NCBI GenBank assembly: GCA_963757805.1
Contig: CAVWSM010000006.1
Span: 1 to 64,000, forward strand
Length of the DNA: 64,000 bases
Source: CAVWSM01 sp963757805
Lineage (GTDB): Bacteria; Actinomycetota; Actinomycetes; Jiangellales; Jiangellaceae
Direction: 5' to 3'
Of this stretch, positions 1 through 9,181 are shown in pieces (position 1 is the stretch's first letter; each line of letters starts with the position of its first letter). The position numbers were made by a program, and so were the translations under genes. The notes under the pieces were generated by a model. It saw nothing but the letters and a program-made list of their open reading frames with translations, was not told the origin of the DNA and did not search any database.

Positions 1-3000
1 GATCGCCTGCGCAAGGAGTGGCGCAGACCGGTGCCGAGCTGGTCGGCGAGCTCGAGGCACTGTTGTCGCAACATCCGATGCGAGAGCGGCTGTGGGCCCA
101 ACTGATGACGGCCCTTTATCGGTCGGGTCGGCAGGCCGACGCCTTGGCGGCCTACCAGCGCGCCCGCAACCTGCTGATTGACGAGCTCGGCATCGAACCT
201 GGGCCTGACCTACGCACGGTCGAAGCCAGAGTGCTGGCGCACGACGACCAGCTGCTGGCCCCGACACCCAGCTTGGAGCGGGTCCTGCCTCCACCGCTGG
301 CCGCAGTTGGGCCGACGTTCATCGGACGCGAGAACGAGCTCCACACGCTGGTCGATTCACTTGACCAGGCCGAAGCAGGCCAGGTCGTACGCATCCTCAT
401 CGTCGGGCCACACGGGATCGGCAAGACGCGGCTGCTGGCCGAACTCGGCCGGATGGCGTTCGAGCGGGGCGCCACGGTGCGGTATGCCCGTGGCGACGGG
501 CCCGTTCCGCGAGGGACCGCGACAGGTGTGGCGGTGCTGGTGTACGACGACCTTCAGGAGGCGTCGCTCGACAACCTCGAACGCCTGACGGCTGGAGTGG
601 AGGCGGCCCAGCCGCCGGCCTTGCTGCTGTTCGCCGCTGTCGAGTCTGACCTGTCCCAGGCCCAACGGTTCCTGGTGCGAGGTCTGGCGGACAGCAGGCT
701 GCAGCTACGTCCGCTAGGCACCGAGGAGGTCGCGACGCTGGTCCGGCTGTACGTTCCCGGACGCGCAGCTGCCCCAAGCGCTCGCGCAGGTGGAGGCCGC
801 CGGTGGTGTGCCGCTCGAGGTCGCATGACCGGGCCAGCCGGTTGGCCGAAGAGTGGGCCGCACACAAGGTCGGGCGACGCGGCAGCAGCGCTCCCGACAT
901 CAAGACAAGACCTCCGCGCTGTCAGTGGCGACATCGTCGATGGTGTGGTTGATCTGCAGCGTGCCCGCGCGCAGCGCGCCGCCCACGCCCCGGACCGCAG
1001 TGCCGTTGTCGTGTGTCCCTACAAGGGGCTTGCGACGTTCGACCAGGCGGATGCGGCGTACTTCTTCGGTCGGGAACGGCTGACCGCCGAGCTGGTGGCT
1101 CGACTGGTGGGCTCACCATTGCTCGCCGTGGTCGGGCCGAGCGGGAGTGGCAAGTCCTCCGTCGTCCGCGCAGGGCTGCTGCCTGCCCTGGCCGGTGGGG
1201 TCCTCCCATCGAGCAACCAGTGGAACCTCGTCCTGACCGCGCCGCACCTGGAGTTCCCGGATCTGCCCAATGACACCAGAACGGTTTTGGTCATCGACCA
1301 GTTCGAGGAGCTCTTCACCACGCTGTCGGAGCGAGACCGGCAGGCGTACGTGGATCGGCTCCTGTCGATCGTCGACCGACAAGCGGACTTCGTATCTGTG
1401 GTTGTCACATTGCGTGCCGACTACTTCGGTCGCTGCGCAGAGCATCCTGACCTCGCGCGACTGGTCAGCGCCAACACGGTGCTTGTGCCCCCGATGACGA
1501 GCGAGGAGCTGCGCGCCGCCGTTGAGGACCCTGCCCGCGCCGCCGGCCTCGAGGTCGAGCCGGGTGTGGTGGAGGCGGTCGTCGCCGATGCCGGTCAGGA
1601 ACCCGGCGCGCTGCCGCTGGTGTCCACTGCGCTGCTCGCCCTGTGGGAGCGCCGACACGGCCGCCGCCTCACGCTCGCCGCCTACCGCGAGTCGGGCGGA
1701 GTTCGCGGTGCGGTGGCCAAGCTCGCGGAGACCACGTACTCAGCCCTCACATCGGAGCAGAAACTCGTTGCCCGACGCACGTTGCTTCGTCTCGGCGATG
1801 TGGGCGACGGTGCAGAGTTCGTCCGCACCCGAGTGCCCATCGCGAAGTGGCCCCAACAGCCGATAACGATGCACGAGTAGTGCTGGACACGTTGGCGGAT
1901 CGACGTCTGCTCACCGTCTCGGGGGACACCGTCGAGGTTGCCCACGAAGCTCTGCTGCGCGAGTGGCCGAGACTGCGCGGCTGGCTGGAGGAGGACGAAG
2001 CAGGTCGGGCACTTCGGGCACACCTCGCCCCTTCGGCCCGCGAGTGGGAGGAGCGCGGCCGCGACGAGGCCGAGCTCTACCGCGGGCCACGGCTCATCAC
2101 CGCCCTGGAGTGGGCGGGCGAACACGACGCGGACATCACCCCGGCCGAGCGGGCGTTCCTCGACCAGAGCAAGGACGCTGCTGATCGCGACGCCATACAG
2201 AAGCGCCGCACCATCCGACGCCTGCGCTACGGAGCAGTCGGTCTCGCCGCGCTGCTGGTGGCAGCCACGGCGCCGGTTTCATTGCCGTGCAACAACGCAA
2301 CGACGCCGCCGAGTCGTCGTTGGCAGCAGACGTGCGCGCGCTGCAGGCGAAGGCGCTGGACGAGAACCGATGGGATCGGGCGTTGCTCTTCGCCGCTCAG
2401 GCGCAGCGCTTCGACGCGTCGCCGGACTCTCGCGCGGCGCTGCTGCAGACCGTCCAGCGCGGCCCGGAGGCAACGGCGATCTTTACGGCCGACGAGCGAT
2501 TGCACTCGCTCGTCGCGAGCGCGGACGGTCGCAGACTCTTCGCCGGCGGGTCGAATGGCGGCGTGTTCTTCTTGGACACCCAGACGCAGACAGCTTCAGC
2601 AGGTCCCGGGCGGTCACCCCGTTGGAGTCCGATCAAGCTTGACATCAGCCCCGACGGCAGATATCTCGCGGCGGTGAGCCGTTCCGGTCGAGCTTCACGA
2701 GCAAGAGCGCCTGGACTGGCGGCTCATCGTCGTCGACCTCGAGCAGACCCCCGGAAGTGCGATACCTCCACCATGAGACCCGAGGAGGTCCGAGGTTCAC
2801 GGCCGACAGCCGCACGATCCTCACCATTGATGGGGACGGCCTTGTGGCATACGTCGACGCGGAGACGGGACGGGTTCAGCAGTCGCACGACCTCGAGTTT
2901 GTCGGCGAAGGGCATATAGAAAAGAAATCACGGACCGGAGAACCGACAGTTCGCCGTGGCAGCCGATCCGAGCAGCGTGGATCCGTGGTGGCCTGGGAAG

Positions 3001-4441
3001 TCAGCACGGGACGGCAATCTGGTCCGCAGCCGAAGCAGGATGCGCTTGTCGCGGCAGTCAGCCCGGACGGCTCGCGGCTCGTGCTCGGACACGCCGACGG
3101 TCGGGTCGAGCTCGTCGACATCCAGACTGGCGCCAGCACGGCAGCCGCTGGTGCACCCGCGGAGGGTCTGATCGACGTCGCGTGGGCGCCGGACGGTTCG
3201 ACGTTCGCGAGTGCGACAGAGGAGCGCACCGTGCTCGTCTGGAATGCCGACACTTGGAGGTGGACGTCGTCCTCCCTGGACACTGGGGGAAGATCACTCA
3301 ACTGGCCTACTCGCCCGACGGGACGACGCTGTACGCCTCCGGGCTGGACCAGTCAGTGTTGGCCTGGGACCTCACCGGCAGCCGGGAGCGGTCCGTAGCG
3401 TCGAGGGCACGAGGCCTTCGGCGGGTGTGTCCACATCCGCGATGTCCGTTGATGGATCCGTCCTGGCCGTCGGCTACCGGGACGACGGGGGCGGGCGGGT
3501 CGAAGTGACCGCGATACCGGGAGGCAACAAGTTCGAGGTCACTGTGCCTGTCTGGCCGTTGAACAACTGGTGGTTGGTTGCCGACCGTCTCGGCCGATCA
3601 GTCCTATTGGAGCTGATGGAGTTCAACACGTCGAGAACCGTCATTTCTGGGTGCACACCATCGATATGGGAAAGGTGAACTGCTGCCGCACAGGATCCAG
3701 GTCCGTTATCGGCTGAGCGCTGACGCCGCCACGACGTGGGACAACGACGCCATCCTCGTGGCAGGACGGCAGCAATCGGGCTCTGGGACCTTGACACAGG
3801 CAAACCATCTACTCCAGAGCTGTACAAGCCGGCAGACATGTCGGTTGGGTGGGCGCACACCCCGACGGGCGCATTGCAGCGGTGACTGAGCCGCGGGGCC
3901 GCATCGAGGTGATCGACCTGGGCAATGGCGAGCTCATCGAAACCCTCATCTCTGCCGACGAACATCGATGTTCAATCTGGACTCCCCCGGTGTTCTCGCC
4001 TGACGGCCGGTGGTTGGCCGCTGCAATCCGAAACGGACGAGTGGCGGTCTGGGACACGCGGACCTGGAAGCTGCACAACGACGTGGCAGGCCGTTGCAGG
4101 CTTCGGGGCCGATTCATTGGTGTTCACCCCGGACTCGAACTTCCTGATCACCGGCGGCGCCGGCGAGGCTGCGATCTGGAACGTGCAGCAAGGCGGGAGC
4201 GGCGGCGTGCAGGTGGCGGTGGACCCCAGCGGGGCAGACGCGAGGGTCCTGGTCGGCGTTAAGGACGTCGGCCGGACCCTGATCACGTACACCGACGGCA
4301 CCGGGGTGCGCGATGGGATGTCGACACCGGAACGGCTGCTCGAGCAGGCATGCGCGGTCGCTGGCCGCGACCTCACCCAGGAAGAGTGGAGTGAGGTGCT
4401 TCCCGATCAGGCCGTACGAGCGAACCTGCACCGACCGCTGA
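1..4441 (+). pseudogene. BTAD-STAND NTPase-WD40 regulatory protein, 5' partial, frame broken
   Basis: The reading frame enters from before base 1, so the N-terminus is missing. The start reads the end of a bacterial transcriptional activation domain (ELVGELEALL, then LYRSGRQADALAAYQRAR, to about base 230), as in SARP/AfsR-type regulators. A first P-loop (GPHGIGKT) lies at about 405-430. A second NTPase module opens with YKGLATFDQADAAYFFGRE (about 1018-1074), with P-loop GPSGSGKSS at 1134-1160 and Walker-B-like VLVIDQFEEL near 1284-1313. A hydrophobic helix near 2217-2273 precedes WD40 repeats (DGRRLFAGG, DGSRLVLGH, DGTTLYASG). The natural end is probably the RPYERTC-like tail stopping at 4441. 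The frame shifts many times (near 765-930, 1865, 2270, 2690, 3290, 4100 and 4407). Such proteins are thought to be signal-responsive STAND NTPases; the ligand is unknown. Family assignment is secure; whether it is truly broken is not. Confidence 0.8.
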
Positions 4442-4455
4442 CAAGCCGACAATGC

Positions 4456-4487
4456 GACAACTCCGGTGCCATGACGCCGGGGTTGTC
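4456..4487 (+). terminator. Hairpin terminator after the WD40 gene
   Basis: An 11-base arm (4456-4466, GACAACTCCGG) pairs with 4477-4487 (CCGGGGTTGTC) allowing one G-T pair, with a 10-base loop. It sits 15 bases after the inferred stop at 4441 and well before mihF. There is no T-tract, which is common for actinobacterial terminators. Confidence 0.6.
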
Positions 4488-4598
4488 TCATGATCGCCCG
4501 GATCCGAGTACGGCCACCCCGCGTTGGCGCGCAGGTCGCGTACTCGCTAGGTTCCTTTCCCGATCCCGTAGTTCTTTCTCAACCCCTGGAGCCGTACT

Positions 4599-4940
4599 GT
4601 GGCGCTTCCGCCGTTGACTCCCGAGCAGCGCGCCGCTGCCCTTGCCAAGGCCGCCGAGGTGCGCCGGGAGCGCGCCGCGGTGAAGAACCGGCTCAAGCAC
4701 TCGCACGGGACACACACCAGCACCCTGCTCAAAGAGGTCCTCGCCGAGGGCCAGCAGGACGATGCGATCGGCAAGATGAAGGTCTCTGCCCTCCTGGAGT
4801 CGATGCCCGGGGTCGGCAAGGTCAAGGCGGCCCAGATCATGGCGCGCATCGGCATCTCAGAGACGCGCCGGGTCCGCGGGCTCGGCGTCAACCAGGTCGA
4901 GGCTCTCGTGCAGGAGTTCGGCGACAAGAGCGGTGACTGA
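4599..4940 (+). CDS. mihF: Integration host factor, actinobacterial type (MihF)
   Basis: 113 residues from a GTG start. It is the nucleoid-associated DNA-binding protein characteristic of actinobacteria, not related to the HU-like IHF of proteobacteria. The N-terminal basic helix (TPEQRAAALAKAAEVRRERA) is followed by KNRLKHS and a helix-turn/helix-hairpin-helix motif around residues 67-81 (ESMPGVGKVKAAQIM), then RRVRGLG, the usual family signature. In other actinobacteria the protein binds DNA without strong sequence specificity and affects chromosome condensation and replication. It overlaps gmk by 8 bases, the conserved mihF-gmk arrangement, which supports both genes and the shared reading of the operon. 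Confidence 0.95.
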   Translation: MALPPLTPEQRAAALAKAAEVRRERAAVKNRLKHSHGTHTSTLLKEVLAEGQQDDAIGKMKVSALLESMPGVGKVKAAQIMARIGISETRRVRGLGVNQVEALVQEFGDKSGD

Positions 4941-5529
4941 GCCCCCAGCTGCACGGGCCAACGCGCCCCGGCTGTTCGTCCTCTCCGGACCGACCGCCGT
5001 CGGCAAGAGCACTGTCGTACGTCATCTGCGCGACGCCCATCCCGAAGTCTGGGTCTCCGTCTCCGTCACCACACGGTTTCCGCGACCGGGGGAGAAGGAC
5101 GGCGTGCACTACCACTTCGTCACCGACGCGGAGTTCGACCGCATGGTGGCCGCGGGCGAGATGCTCGAGTGGGCAGTGGTCCACGGCCTCGCCAAGTACG
5201 GCACCCCACGCCGTCCCGTTGAGCGGGCGCTGGCGTCGGGCCGGTCCGCGCTCCTCGAGATCGATCTTCAGGGCGCCCGCCAGGTGCGGGCCGCCATGCC
5301 TGACGCGTTGCTCCTGTTCCTGGCTCCGCCGAGCTGGGACGAGATGGTCCGCCGCCTCGTCGGTCGCGGCACCGAGCCGGAGGACGAGCGGCGGCGACGG
5401 TTGGAGACCGCGCGGGTGGAGCTGGCAGCCGAGTCGGAGTTCGATGTGACACTCGTCAACACCGATGTCGAGACGGTGTGTCGCGAGTTGGTAACCTTGA
5501 TGAGTTCACCCCACCCATCGGAGGCATGA
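4933..5529 (+). CDS. gmk: Guanylate kinase
   Basis: 198 residues, GTG start inside the end of mihF. It phosphorylates GMP to GDP with ATP in the cytoplasm. The P-loop GPTAVGKST is at residues 19-27. The GMP-binding region carries SVTTRFPRPGEKDGVHYHF, and the core LLEIDLQGARQVR and the lid (GRGTEPEDERRRRLE) are in the normal order. Length matches the family. It is followed by rpoZ with a 4-base ATGA overlap, suggesting translational coupling. No defect is seen. Confidence 0.96.
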   Translation: MTEPPAARANAPRLFVLSGPTAVGKSTVVRHLRDAHPEVWVSVSVTTRFPRPGEKDGVHYHFVTDAEFDRMVAAGEMLEWAVVHGLAKYGTPRRPVERALASGRSALLEIDLQGARQVRAAMPDALLLFLAPPSWDEMVRRLVGRGTEPEDERRRRLETARVELAAESEFDVTLVNTDVETVCRELVTLMSSPHPSEA

Positions 5530-5798
5530 GCGTGTCTGGAACCCACGGAGTCGCCGAGGGCATCACGTCCCCGTCGATCGACGAGCTGCTCGAGAAGAGC
5601 GACTCCAAGTACGCGCTGGTGATCCACGCGGCCAAGCGTGCCCGGCAGATCAACGCCTACTACTCGCAGCTCGGCGAGGGCCTGCTGGAGTATGTCGGCC
5701 CGCTCGTGGACACGCGCGTCCAGGAGAAGCCGCTCTCGATCGCCCTGCGCGAGATCAACGACGGCCTTGTCACCGCCGAGCCGGCCGAGCCGGCCTGA
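5526..5798 (+). CDS. rpoZ: DNA-directed RNA polymerase omega subunit
   Basis: 90 residues if started at the ATG at 5526, which overlaps the gmk stop (ATGA). An in-frame extension upstream exists but lies inside gmk and is not needed. The omega signature is clear: PSIDELLEKSDSKYALVIHA, AAKRARQINAYY and KPLSIALREIN. Omega helps assemble and stabilise RNA polymerase by embracing the beta-prime C-terminus. The position between gmk and coaBC is the usual actinobacterial order. Confidence 0.95.
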   Translation: MSVSGTHGVAEGITSPSIDELLEKSDSKYALVIHAAKRARQINAYYSQLGEGLLEYVGPLVDTRVQEKPLSIALREINDGLVTAEPAEPA

Positions 5799-5817
5799 GC
5801 CTCCCGCGTCTCGCCAG

Positions 5818-7083
5818 GTGAGCGACTTGCCCTCCGGGTCGCCCCGCCCCCGGATCGTCCTGGGAGTGAGCGGGGGGATCGCGGCCTACAAGGCGTGCGA
5901 GCTGCTGCGGCTGTTCACCGAGTCCGGGCACGACGTCCGCGTCGTGCCCACCTCTGCCGCCCTCAATTTCGTGGGCGCGGCCACCTGGGAGGCCCTGTCC
6001 GGCCACCCCGTCCACACCGAGGTCTTCGCCGATGTGCCGGCGGTGCCGCACGTACGGCTCGGCCAGGAGGCCGATCTCGTCGTCGTGGCGCCCGCTACGG
6101 CTGATCTGCTGGCCCAGGCGGCGCACGGGCTCGCCGGAGACCTGCTCACCAACACCCTGCTCACCGCCCGTTGTCCAATCGTCTTCGCGCCGGCGATGCA
6201 CACCGAGATGTGGGAGCACGCCGCCACCCAGGCCAACGTCGCGACGCTGCGTGAGCGTGGCGCCGTGGTGATCGAGCCGGCGGTTGGGCGACTGACTGGT
6301 GCCGACTCCGGCGCCGGGCGGCTGCCCGAGCCCCCTGAGATCTTTGCCGTTGCCCGATCGGTCCTGAGCCGCGGTGTCGCCGGTCAGCGTCCAGACTTGA
6401 CCGGCCGTCGCGTCGTCGTCTCTGCGGGTGGCACCCGGGAGCCCTTGGACCCCGTACGTTTTCTGGGAAATCGCTCGTCCGGGCGGCAGGGCTACGCGCT
6501 CGCGCGGACCGCTGTCGCTCGCGGTGCCGAGGTGACCTTGATCTCAGCCAATGCCTCGTTGCCCGACCCAGCGGGCGCAAAGGTCATCCGCGTTGGCACG
6601 GCACTCGAGCTGGCCGACGCCGTGCAGGCGGTGGCGGCTGACGCCGACGCGATCGTGATGGCCGCCGCCGTGGCCGACTTCCGGCCGGTCGCCTACGCCG
6701 AGCACAAGATCAAGAAGGACGACGAGGGCGGCGCGCCGACCGTCGAGCTGGTCCGCAACCCCGACATCCTGGCCGGCCTGGCCGCAGGCCGCCGTGCGGG
6801 TCAGGTCGTGGTCGGCTTCGCCGCAGAGACCGGCGACGCGACCGGGTCCGTGCTCGAGCACGGTCGCGCCAAGCTGGCCCACAAGGGCGCCGATCTGCTC
6901 GTCGTCAACGAGGTCGGCACCGGCAAGGGCTTCGAGTCGGAGCGCAACGCCGCGGTCATCCTGGCCGCTGATGGATCCGAGACCGTCGTGCCCGAAGGAC
7001 CCAAGGACGATCTCGCCCACGCGGTGTGGGACCGTGTCGCCCGAATGCTGGAAGTGCTTCGGTATGCCCCACCTGCCCGTTAG
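5818..7083 (+). CDS. coaBC: Bifunctional phosphopantothenoylcysteine decarboxylase / phosphopantothenate-cysteine ligase
   Basis: 421 residues from the GTG at 5818, chosen because it lies 17 bases after the rpoZ stop and begins just before the flavin-binding start (RIVLGVSGGIAAYKACELLR). The N-terminal CoaC half is the FMN-dependent decarboxylase (catalytic His in AVPHVRLGQEADLVVVAPAT, PAMHTEMW). The C-terminal CoaB half starts near TGRRVVVSAGGTREPLDPVR and carries the NRSSGRQGYALA and KIKKDD motifs for CTP and phosphopantothenate binding. Together they perform two consecutive steps of coenzyme A synthesis. No frame break is seen. Confidence 0.95.
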   Translation: MSDLPSGSPRPRIVLGVSGGIAAYKACELLRLFTESGHDVRVVPTSAALNFVGAATWEALSGHPVHTEVFADVPAVPHVRLGQEADLVVVAPATADLLAQAAHGLAGDLLTNTLLTARCPIVFAPAMHTEMWEHAATQANVATLRERGAVVIEPAVGRLTGADSGAGRLPEPPEIFAVARSVLSRGVAGQRPDLTGRRVVVSAGGTREPLDPVRFLGNRSSGRQGYALARTAVARGAEVTLISANASLPDPAGAKVIRVGTALELADAVQAVAADADAIVMAAAVADFRPVAYAEHKIKKDDEGGAPTVELVRNPDILAGLAAGRRAGQVVVGFAAETGDATGSVLEHGRAKLAHKGADLLVVNEVGTGKGFESERNAAVILAADGSETVVPEGPKDDLAHAVWDRVARMLEVLRYAPPAR

Positions 7084-7137
7084 ACTTCCCGTCGATTCTC
7101 GTTAACCGTTCACAATCGCACGCACTAGAGGAGCACT

Positions 7138-8331
7138 GTGACGCGCCGCCTGTTCACTTCGGAGTCGGTCACCGAGGGCCACCCGGACAAGATCTGTGAC
7201 CAGATCAGCGATGGCATTCTCGACGAGCTCCTCAAGGACGACCCCAACAGTCGGGTCGCGGTCGAGACGATGGTGACCACCGGCCAGGTGCACGTCGCGG
7301 GTGAGGTGACCACCGGCGCCTACGCCGACATCCCCGGCATTGTGCGGCAGACGATCCTGGAGATCGGCTACGACTCGTCGACCAAGGGCTTCGACGGCTC
7401 GTCGTGCGGTGTGTCGGTGTCGATCGGCGCGCAGTCGCCCGACATCGCGCAGGGTGTCGACGACGCCTACGAGCGTCGGGTCGAGCATGACGAGGACCCG
7501 CTGGACCGACAGGGCGCGGGCGACCAGGGCCTGATGTTCGGCTACGCGTGCAACGACACGCCGGAGCTGATGCCGCTGCCGATCACCATCGCGCACCGGC
7601 TTGCTCAGCAGCTGTCGGAGGTGCGCAAGAACGGCACCGTTCCTTACCTGCGCCCCGACGGCAAGACCCAGGTCACGATCGAGTACGACGGCGCGCGCGC
7701 GGTCCGCCTGGACACCGTCGTGGTGTCCTCGCAGCACGCGGCCAACATCGACCTCGCGGGCCTGCTCGCTCCTGACGTCAAGGAGCACGTGGTCGACCCG
7801 ATTCTGGCCGCCTACGACCTCGACAGCGACGGCTACAAGCTGTTCGTCAACCCGACCGGGCGGTTCGAGGTCGGTGGCCCGATGGGCGACGCCGGTCTGA
7901 CCGGCCGCAAGATCATTGTCGACACCTACGGCGGCTACGCCCGACACGGTGGCGGCGCGTTCAGCGGCAAGGACCCGTCCAAGGTCGACCGCTCCGCGGC
8001 CTACGCGATGCGCTGGGTGGCCAAGAATGTCGTCGCGGCCGGGCTGGCCAGCCGCTGCGAGGTCCAGGTGGCCTACGCGATCGGCAAGGCGCACCCGGTG
8101 GGCCTGTTCGTTGAGACCTTCGGCACCGAGAAGGTCGACGTCGCCAAGATCCAGCACGCCGTCACCGAGGTCTTCGACCTGCGGCCGGCCGCGATCATCC
8201 GCGACCTCGACCTGCTTCGGCCCATCTACCAGCCGACCGCTGCCTACGGCCACTTCGGTCGCGAGCTGCCCGACTTCACGTGGGAGCGCACCGACCGGGC
8301 CGACACGCTGCGGGCGGCTGCCGGCGCCTGA
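7138..8331 (+). CDS. metK: S-adenosylmethionine synthetase
   Basis: 397 residues from a GTG preceded by GAGGAG about six bases upstream. It makes SAM from methionine and ATP. All family motifs are present: TEGHPDKICDQISDGILD near the N-terminus, GAGDQGLMFGYA (central nucleotide motif) and the P-loop-like GGGAFSGKDPSKVDRSAAY. Length is normal. The 54-base gap from coaBC shows no SAM riboswitch. A long open frame on the opposite strand is a codon-bias shadow. The gene ends next to a palindromic repeat. Confidence 0.96.
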   Translation: MTRRLFTSESVTEGHPDKICDQISDGILDELLKDDPNSRVAVETMVTTGQVHVAGEVTTGAYADIPGIVRQTILEIGYDSSTKGFDGSSCGVSVSIGAQSPDIAQGVDDAYERRVEHDEDPLDRQGAGDQGLMFGYACNDTPELMPLPITIAHRLAQQLSEVRKNGTVPYLRPDGKTQVTIEYDGARAVRLDTVVVSSQHAANIDLAGLLAPDVKEHVVDPILAAYDLDSDGYKLFVNPTGRFEVGGPMGDAGLTGRKIIVDTYGGYARHGGGAFSGKDPSKVDRSAAYAMRWVAKNVVAAGLASRCEVQVAYAIGKAHPVGLFVETFGTEKVDVAKIQHAVTEVFDLRPAAIIRDLDLLRPIYQPTAAYGHFGRELPDFTWERTDRADTLRAAAGA

Positions 8332-8339
8332 CCGGCTGT

Positions 8340-8410
8340 CCAAGATCTACAGCCTCCCCGCAAGCGACACGCCGCCGGCGTGTCGCGCGGGAGGGTCCTG
8401 TCGATCATGA
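8340..8410. repeat. 71-base palindromic repeat, copy A (possible bidirectional terminator)
   Basis: Between the convergent metK and endonuclease genes. The core is an 11-base perfect inverted repeat (8364-8374 with 8376-8386, GCGACACGCCG). The tail GTCCTGTCGATCATGA overlaps the last codon and stop of the endonuclease gene. The same 71-base layout recurs at 48951-49021 with about 79 per cent identity in an ungapped comparison by eye. Confidence 0.75.
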
Positions 8411-9151
8411 CGAGACCAGGTCTACTGCGACGGCGAAGTGGTCGGAGGCGTCGGTGGCGATGACCGACGCCTGACGCACCGACAGCTCTGGCGACACGAG
8501 CACATAGTCGATTCGCCGACCCGGCACCGGCGACGGGAACGTCGCGCCATCACCGTCACCTCCGACGCCCCACGCATCGACCAATCCGACGCCCATCGTG
8601 GCGATCTCTGGCGCGTCTGGAGTCGCGTTGAAGTCGCCCAGCAGCACCATGTCGCCCGGCGCAACCGCCGCGAGGAACTCACGGACCTGCGCCGCCTGGG
8701 AGAGCCGTACGGCCGGCGACCATGACTCCAGATGCACGTTGGCGATGGTCAAGGCGCTGTCGCCGACGTCGATGTACGCCACCAGCAGGCCGCGCTGCTC
8801 GTCGTCACCCGCGCTTTCCAGGAGTGTGTGCGCCCAGTCGTCGATTCCTAATCGGGACAAGATCGCCGTGCCGTACTGACGGCGCGGCGCCCCCGGCTCA
8901 GCCGGGTCGCGATCCAGGTTGGCGCCAAACACGGCCTCCATCTGCATCCGGTCAGCGAGCCAGCTCAACTGATCGGAGAACCCGCTGCGCGCACCCCAAA
9001 AACGGTCGACCTCCTGCAGCGCGACCAAATCGGCCCCGTCGACCAGCCGCGCGATTCGCTCCAGATCGTGACGTCTATCGAGGCCCTCGCCGTGGTGGAT
9101 GTTGAACGTCATGATCCGGATGGCCCGACCGTCGCTGTGCACAGGCTCCAT
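8405..9151 (-). CDS. Endonuclease/exonuclease/phosphatase family hydrolase
   Basis: 248 residues from the ATG at 9151. Longer in-frame readings run into the divergent priA gene and are rejected. The metal-dependent EEP fold is shown by IRIMTFNIHHGEG (first metal ligand Asn), LVALQEVDRF (Glu), NVHLESWSP, MVLLGDFNATPDAPEI (Asp-Asn pair) and the terminal RIDYVLVSP and SDHFAVAVD. Enzymes of this fold cut phosphodiesters in DNA, phospholipids or other substrates; no signal peptide is obvious, and the substrate cannot be told. It converges on metK and diverges from priA across about 30 bases. Confidence 0.88.
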   Translation of the reverse strand: MEPVHSDGRAIRIMTFNIHHGEGLDRRHDLERIARLVDGADLVALQEVDRFWGARSGFSDQLSWLADRMQMEAVFGANLDRDPAEPGAPRRQYGTAILSRLGIDDWAHTLLESAGDDEQRGLLVAYIDVGDSALTIANVHLESWSPAVRLSQAAQVREFLAAVAPGDMVLLGDFNATPDAPEIATMGVGLVDAWGVGGDGDGATFPSPVPGRRIDYVLVSPELSVRQASVIATDASDHFAVAVDLVSS

Positions 9152-9164
9152 CGTGACCGAGGTA

Positions 9165-9180
9165 CCTGGTAGGAACCAGG
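9165..9180. promoter_or_regulatory. Short inverted repeat in the priA/endonuclease divergent gap
   Basis: CCTGGT (9165-9170) and ACCAGG (9175-9180) form a perfect 6+6 inverted repeat with a 4-base spacer, in the 30-base gap between the two divergent starts (9151 and 9182). It could be an operator or chance; no regulator is assigned. Confidence 0.3.
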
Positions 9181-9181
9181 C

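Noticed and set aside
7084..7137. SAM riboswitch ahead of metK
   Set aside because: Only 54 bases, no SAM aptamer motif; just a ribosome site.
7102..8343. Long open frame (413 codons) on the minus strand opposite metK
   Set aside because: metK is certain on the plus strand; the opposite frame is open because of high GC at third positions and has no recognisable domain.
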